Source: an uncultured Rickettsiales bacterium (GTDB lineage Bacteria > Pseudomonadota > Alphaproteobacteria > UBA8366). From it: DNA of 6,381 nt. The notes under the pieces are model-generated. The model ran no database searches. It was not told where the DNA came from and was given only the letters and a program-made list of their open reading frames with translations. The position numbers were made by a program, and so were the translations under genes. Location of the stretch: the NCBI GenBank assembly GCA_913046825.1, contig CAJWTF010000178.1, positions 1 to 6,381 of the forward strand, in the 5' to 3' direction. The stretch's first letter is position 1, and each line of letters begins with the position of its first letter. Below, piece by piece: positions 5,868 to 6,381 of this stretch.

Positions 5868-5938
5868 TCTCCACCCTCCTATTGCTCATTTGAACTATCA
5901 TGCGGGACGCGGATGTCGACACACTATAGGGGAACGAT
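5868..5938. promoter_or_regulatory. Divergent promoter region between SCP2-like gene and crotonase
   Basis: Seventy-one bases separate two divergent starts, each with its own ribosome binding site (GGAGG before 5867 on the minus strand, AGGGGA at 5928-5933 on the plus strand, 5 nt from ATG 5939). Both transcripts must start here or inside the opposite gene. A TATA-like TATAGG/TATAGT overlaps at 5923-5930, but no -35 at proper spacing was found, so the promoters are placed by layout only. Confidence 0.4.
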
Positions 5939-6381
5939 ATGACTGAGTTTTTGAAGATCGAGAAAGACGGCCACATTCTACGGGTCACCTTAAACCGTCC
6001 CGAGCGCCGAAACGCCCTCTCAACGCCCATCTGTCATGGCTTAATCGATCTCCCGGCGCAGGTGGAAGCCGATATGGATATCCGCTGCGTAGTGATCACC
6101 GGTGCCGGCGAAGGCTTTTGTTCCGGCGCCGACCTCAAGGAACGCAAGGAGGGAGACGAGACAACACGATGGGATTACGTGGAGCTTGTTGACCGCGCAT
6201 TGCTCGATATCGAAAAGATACCTGTACCGGTCATTTCCGCAGTGAACGGTCATGCGCTCGGCGGCGGCACGGAACTGGCACTCGGCTGCGATATTCGCCT
6301 CGCCGTAAAGCACGCCGATTTCGGCCTCACCGAGACCGGCATCGGCATCATCCCGACCGGCAGTATCGTGCGCCTGCTCCG
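5939..6381 (+). CDS. Enoyl-CoA hydratase/isomerase (crotonase) family, 3' end cut off by the window
   Basis: The first 147 residues of a crotonase-fold protein, whose full length is usually about 255-270. It opens MTEFLKIEKDGHILRVTLNRPERRNAL, a typical lead strand with the N-R-P motif. The first CoA-thioester oxyanion-hole segment is GFCSGADLKE (59-68) and the second is NGHALGGGTELALGCDIRLA (103-122). Glu112 and Glu132 (FGLTETGIGIIP) match by spacing the two catalytic glutamates of rat enoyl-CoA hydratase (144 and 164), which suggests hydratase or a related lyase activity on a CoA ester. Where most hydratases have a Gly-rich G-G-G-T-Q-R-L, this protein reads T-G-S-I-V-R-L-L (140-147). ATG 5939 has AGGGGA at 5-nt spacing. 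It likely acts on a CoA intermediate of the same pathway as the divergent hydrolase operon. Confidence 0.93.
   Translation, partial: MTEFLKIEKDGHILRVTLNRPERRNALSTPICHGLIDLPAQVEADMDIRCVVITGAGEGFCSGADLKERKEGDETTRWDYVELVDRALLDIEKIPVPVISAVNGHALGGGTELALGCDIRLAVKHADFGLTETGIGIIPTGSIVRLL

Noticed and set aside
5890..5930. Sigma-70 promoter with TTGAAC (5890-5895) and TATAGG (5925-5930) for the crotonase
   Set aside because: The spacing of 29 bp is far too long and the TATAGG overlaps the ribosome binding site.

Overview
This window looks like part of a soil or marine proteobacterial genome, most plausibly an alphaproteobacterium. The guess rests on moderate GC in the coding parts, strong GGAGG-type ribosome binding sites, and a crowd of small catabolic and detoxification families: alpha/beta hydrolases, Nu-type glutathione transferase, RidA, DUF1330, an SCP2-like protein and a crotonase. 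No ribosomal or other marker gene is present, so the taxonomic guess is weak.

Layout. At the left, a minus-strand TIM-barrel protein of the sugar phosphate isomerase/epimerase fold ends at 81. Behind it (about 932-1530) lies a low-GC stretch with a broken minus-strand reading frame and an almost perfect inverted repeat. Then comes a plus-strand glutathione S-transferase pseudogene (1530 to about 2189). It keeps its start codon and ribosome binding site, but two amber codons and several changed active-site residues have killed it. Next is a two-gene minus-strand operon: DUF1330 protein (3329-3042), then alpha/beta hydrolase 1 (3045-2197), which begins with TTG inside a TTGA stop/start overlap. 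Divergent from it is a plus-strand operon of an intact Nu-like GST (3445-4077) and a RidA-family protein (4077-4553, GTG start, 1-nt overlap), closed by an intrinsic terminator at 4559-4596. Converging on that terminator is a second minus-strand operon: SCP2-like small protein (5867-5505), then alpha/beta hydrolase 2 (5501-4656). Divergent from this is an enoyl-CoA hydratase/isomerase (5939 to the right edge, incomplete).

How it may work together (inference). The layout repeats itself: a minus-strand pair of 'small protein, then alpha/beta hydrolase' sits back to back with a plus-strand gene. The families suggest breakdown of a carbon-ring or acyl compound by C-C or ester hydrolysis and CoA-dependent hydration, with GST and RidA dealing with electrophilic or enamine/imine intermediates. 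The substrate cannot be read from the sequence. The left third shows gene decay, so this region is being remodelled. No mobile element, CRISPR array, tRNA or rRNA was seen.
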